A stretch of DNA of 64,000 nt from Methylobacterium sp. J-030. GTDB taxonomy: Bacteria > Pseudomonadota > Alphaproteobacteria > Rhizobiales > Beijerinckiaceae. Positions 61,561-64,000 of the stretch are shown here, one piece after another. Both the position numbers and the translations under genes were made by a program. The notes below the pieces were generated by a model. It was not told the origin of the DNA. It did not search any database and saw nothing but the letters and a program-made list of their open reading frames with translations. The stretch spans positions 1-64,000 of the forward strand of contig NZ_JAKSYM010000369.1 in assembly GCF_022829545.1 (NCBI RefSeq), given 5' to 3'. How positions within the stretch are numbered: the first letter of the stretch is position 1; each line of letters opens with the position of its first letter.

Positions 61561-62261
61561 GCCGGTCGTGGATCCGCAGCCTGCTCGGCGGAGCCGTCCT
61601 GGCAGCACTGACGCTGCCTGCTCCCGCGGCCGGGCGGCCCCGAACGGTGCTGATCGTGGTCAAGCCGGACAACCCGCGGATCGCCACCGACCGGGCGGTC
61701 GCGGCCCACCTCGAAGGCCGCGGATACCGGGTCACCCTCGGCAGCCAGTACGATCCGGTGGCCCGGGGCTACGACCTCGTGATCCTGTCCTCGAACATCC
61801 GCAGCCGCGACCTGCTCGGAGCCTATCGCGACGTTCCCGTGCCGGTTCTGACCTGGGAGAGCGACCTGCTCGACGACCTGGGCATGGCCGGCAAGAAGCA
61901 CGACCGCGACTTCGGCAAGGCGCCGGCCGAGCACTTCGTCTGGCTGGTCAACGCCCCCCACACGCTGGCGGCGGGCCTCGCCGCGGGGATCCACGCGGTC
62001 TACGCGAAGGATGCGCCGATGAACTGGGGCAAGCCCGGCCTCGGCGCCGCGATCATCGCCACCGTGCCGGGGGAGCCGGACCACGCCGTCATCTTCGGCT
62101 ACGAGAAGGGCGCGACGATGGATTACGAGGCGATCGCCCCGGCCCGGCGGACCATGTTCCTGCTCGACAACGAGACCTTCGGCAACCTGACGGGTTCGGG
62201 GCTCGCCCTGTTCGACGCCGCCGTCGACTGGACTGCCGGGGCGCCACGCCCGCCCGACTAG
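61557..62261 (+). CDS. Exported protein, ThuA/flavodoxin-like, unknown function
   Basis: A 234-residue protein starting with GTG inside the receptor's stop codon (GTGA), so co-translated with it. It has a signal peptide (WIRSLLGGAVLAALTLPAPA). The mature part begins with a beta-alpha-beta pattern VLIVVKPDNPRIATDRAVAA then YDLVILSSNIRSRDLLGAYR and VPVLTWESDLLDDLGM, a Rossmann-like fold that resembles ThuA-like or class I glutamine amidotransferase-like proteins; no catalytic Cys stands in the expected place. Coupling to a TonB receptor suggests a periplasmic substrate-handling role, unproven. Confidence 0.7.
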   Translation: MSRSWIRSLLGGAVLAALTLPAPAAGRPRTVLIVVKPDNPRIATDRAVAAHLEGRGYRVTLGSQYDPVARGYDLVILSSNIRSRDLLGAYRDVPVPVLTWESDLLDDLGMAGKKHDRDFGKAPAEHFVWLVNAPHTLAAGLAAGIHAVYAKDAPMNWGKPGLGAAIIATVPGEPDHAVIFGYEKGATMDYEAIAPARRTMFLLDNETFGNLTGSGLALFDAAVDWTAGAPRPPD

Positions 62262-62280
62262 GACCCGTCCGGTCGCCGGT

Positions 62281-63474
62281 TCAGGGATTGGCCTCGCGTA
62301 GGGTCGCCGGCACGGCCTCCGGCCGGCGCCGGGCGGCCGCGCGGCGGCGCAGGACGTAGAGGGTCAGGCCGGTCGCCGCGAAGCCCGGCAGGGCGAGCGC
62401 CGCGAGGCAGAACAGCAGGGCGAACAGGTCGCCGAAGAAGCGGCCGCGATGGACCTCCAGGATGTTGTCCATGAGGCGCTTGCCCAGAGGCCTGTCGGCG
62501 GCGTGCTCGGCGGCCAGCAGCGCGCCGGTGGCGGCGTCGTAGCGGGCCTCGTTGCGGGCGCTCGGGTCGTCGACGCCCTTCGGCAGCCAGCGGATCCGGA
62601 TCGCCTTCGCGTCGGGGCTCGGCAGGGTCAGGATCGCGGTGCCCGCCGCGCGTCCCTCGCCGGCCCGGAAAGCGGCCCAGGCCTGATCGAGGGCCGCCGG
62701 GCCGGATGCGTCGGCCTGCATCGCGGGGGCGGCCTTGCGGCCGGCGGCGCGCATCGGCTTCGACGCCGCGCGCTCGCCCACCAGCAGCCCCAGGGCGGCG
62801 TCCTTGAAGGACGGGTAGGACCACGTCAGCCCCGTCAGCGCCATGACGAGGTAGACCGGCATCAGCCACGTCCCCGCCACGGCGTGGAGCGACCACCACC
62901 GCGCCCGGCCCGGGCGGGACAGGCTCGGCTTCAGCCAGATCCGCCAGCGGTGGACCTTGGGCCAGCGCAGGCAGAGGCCGGTCCCCAGGAAGATCAGCAG
63001 CGCGACCACGCAGGCGCCCGTGATCGTGCGCCCCCAGCCCTTGGAGCCGCCGGGCAGAAGCAGCCAGCGGTGCAGATCCCGCACCGTCGTGAACGCCCCC
63101 TCCAGCCGCACGGGGCCGAGCACCGCGCCGTCATAGGGGTCGGCGTAGACCGCGGGCGGGCGCTCGCGGGTCGCGGGATCCCGGGCGAAGCGGACAGGGG
63201 CGCTCGCCGCCGGGTCGTCCGACAGGGTGAGGCTGCTCACCGGAACCCCGGCCTGCGCCTCGATCCGTGCCGCGAGCGCAGAGGGCGAAAGCGCCTGCCG
63301 GTCGCCGGCCGTCACAACGAGCCGGTCGCGGTTCGCGAAGGCGGTGACCGCCTCCTCGTAGCTCATCAGCGCCCCGGTCAGGCCCATCAGCGCGAGCACG
63401 AAGCCGGCGGTGAGGCCCAGCACCCAGTGCAGGCGGAAGAGGATGGTCCGGAGGGAGGGAATCACGCATGGCAT
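62281..63474 (-). CDS. PepSY domain membrane protein
   Basis: A 397-residue inner-membrane protein of the PepSY-associated TM type. Four membrane helices (about 13-33, 145-165, 190-215 and 345-370) flank a periplasmic part with PepSY features; the motifs FRLHWVLGLTAGFVLALMGL, VRDLHRWLLLPGGSKGWGRT and VHRGRFFGDLFALLFCLAAL are characteristic. Relatives next to siderophore receptors are thought to take part in iron reduction or uptake. It converges with the receptor operon. Confidence 0.9.
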   Translation of the reverse strand: MPCVIPSLRTILFRLHWVLGLTAGFVLALMGLTGALMSYEEAVTAFANRDRLVVTAGDRQALSPSALAARIEAQAGVPVSSLTLSDDPAASAPVRFARDPATRERPPAVYADPYDGAVLGPVRLEGAFTTVRDLHRWLLLPGGSKGWGRTITGACVVALLIFLGTGLCLRWPKVHRWRIWLKPSLSRPGRARWWSLHAVAGTWLMPVYLVMALTGLTWSYPSFKDAALGLLVGERAASKPMRAAGRKAAPAMQADASGPAALDQAWAAFRAGEGRAAGTAILTLPSPDAKAIRIRWLPKGVDDPSARNEARYDAATGALLAAEHAADRPLGKRLMDNILEVHRGRFFGDLFALLFCLAALALPGFAATGLTLYVLRRRAAARRRPEAVPATLREANP

Positions 63475-63542
63475 GGCAGTCGTGGCTGCCTAGCAGAGCG
63501 CGGCCAAGCTGACGACGCCGCGGCGCGCATACCCCGTTCCCG

Positions 63543-64000
63543 TCAGGTGATCGGCGCCGGGTTGAACAGGGTCAGGTCGTTGAACAGCCCCCACTGGTCG
63601 GACCAGGGTCGCTTGCGCCCGCTCGCCACGTCGAGGATCAGGTGGAACAGCTCCCAGCCGACCTGCTCGATCGTCGCCGCGCCGGTGGCGATCCGGCCGG
63701 CATCGAGGTCGATCAGGTCGGACCAGCGCTCGGCCAGCTCGGTCCGGGTGGCGACCTTGATCACCGGCGCCTGGGCGAGACCGTAGGGCGTGCCGCGGCC
63801 GGTGGAGAACACCTGTAGGGTGATGCCCGAGGCGAGCTGCAGCGTGCCGCAGACGAAGTCGCTCGCCGGGGTCGCGGCGAAGATCAGGCCTTTTTCGCGC
63901 ACGCGCTCGCCCGGGGCCAGCACGCCGGAAATCGCGCTCGTCCCGGACTTGGCCACCGACCCAAGCGCCTTCTCGACGATGTTGTTGAGGCCGCCCTTCT
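63543..64000 (-). CDS. Galactarate/altronate dehydratase-like protein, cut at the 5' end
   Basis: The C-terminal 152 residues of a UxaA/GarD family dehydratase. Visible: KGGLNNIVEKALGSVAKSGT, then FAATPASDFVCGTLQLASG, VFSTGRGTPYGLAQAPVIKV and AGRIATGAATIEQVGWELFH, ending LFNPAPIT. Galactarate dehydratase (GarD) fits slightly better than altronate dehydratase, but the family includes other sugar-acid dehydratases. The rest of the gene lies beyond the right edge. Confidence 0.85.
   Translation of the reverse strand, partial: KGGLNNIVEKALGSVAKSGTSAISGVLAPGERVREKGLIFAATPASDFVCGTLQLASGITLQVFSTGRGTPYGLAQAPVIKVATRTELAERWSDLIDLDAGRIATGAATIEQVGWELFHLILDVASGRKRPWSDQWGLFNDLTLFNPAPIT

Noticed and set aside
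1..64000. tRNA, rRNA, CRISPR or prophage
   Set aside because: No T-loop pattern in a foldable cloverleaf, no regular short repeats with spacers, no integrase or phage structural gene was found in reading the window. The family C repeats contain TTTCGAA-like pieces resembling a T-loop but do not form a tRNA.

Overview
The window is GC-rich, gene-dense chromosomal DNA from an alphaproteobacterium, most likely Methylobacterium or Methylorubrum. The strongest pointers are a divergent pair encoding crotonyl-CoA carboxylase/reductase and ethylmalonyl-CoA mutase (core of the ethylmalonyl-CoA pathway), a membrane formate dehydrogenase cytochrome b subunit followed by fdhE, and an M16 peptidase pair next to lspA and ileS that resembles the methylotroph pqqFG locus. 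No rRNA, tRNA, CRISPR array, prophage or insertion sequence was recognised. All names rest on reading the translations by eye; no database search was run.

Layout. 0.4-2.1 kb: formate dehydrogenase gamma subunit and FdhE. 2.3-6.8 kb: small envelope proteins, an L,D-transpeptidase, an M20 peptidase and a PRISE-type reductase. 6.9-10.6 kb: a class III aminotransferase, a divergent XRE-cupin regulator and an MHS-type transporter, probably an amine or amino-acid catabolic unit. 11.1-15.4 kb: a PhnA-domain protein, ccr and ecm. 15.5-21.3 kb: a chemoreceptor followed by surface-polysaccharide genes (GT4 transferase, epimerase, CapD/FlaA1-like enzyme). 21.4-25.4 kb: a 53-residue small protein, a DUF1206 protein, two tandem Uma2 proteins and an M23 peptidase. 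25.5-32 kb: Bcp, a large AsmA-like protein, a decayed gene, motB and motA. 32.2-38.7 kb: ferredoxin-NADP reductase, a ring-cleaving dioxygenase, two M16 peptidases, an envelope protein and lspA. 38.9-49.2 kb: ileS, small exported proteins, an EamA transporter, a dehydrogenase, MazEF-like and ParDE-like toxin-antitoxin pairs around an aspartate aminotransferase, and a luciferase-like monooxygenase. 49.4-51.2 kb: an unusual protein with two alpha/beta-hydrolase domains. 51.2-59.1 kb: the sulfate assimilation locus, with cysH-cysD-cysN diverging from an Lrp-type regulator, cysJ and cysI. 59.4-63.5 kb: a TonB-dependent siderophore receptor, an exported partner and a PepSY protein. The right edge cuts a galactarate/altronate dehydratase-like gene.

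The least explained signal is in the intergenic DNA. Three families of structured repeats recur. Family A has two copies and family B three; both are long inverted repeats. Family C has three full copies and one half copy. It is a string of about five mini-hairpins whose arms change together between copies while the order is kept. The two sulfur operons share a GTTC-N8-GAAC inverted repeat, and the ccr promoter carries an inverted repeat across its -35 box. These, the 53-residue protein and the double-hydrolase protein are the best leads for something undescribed.
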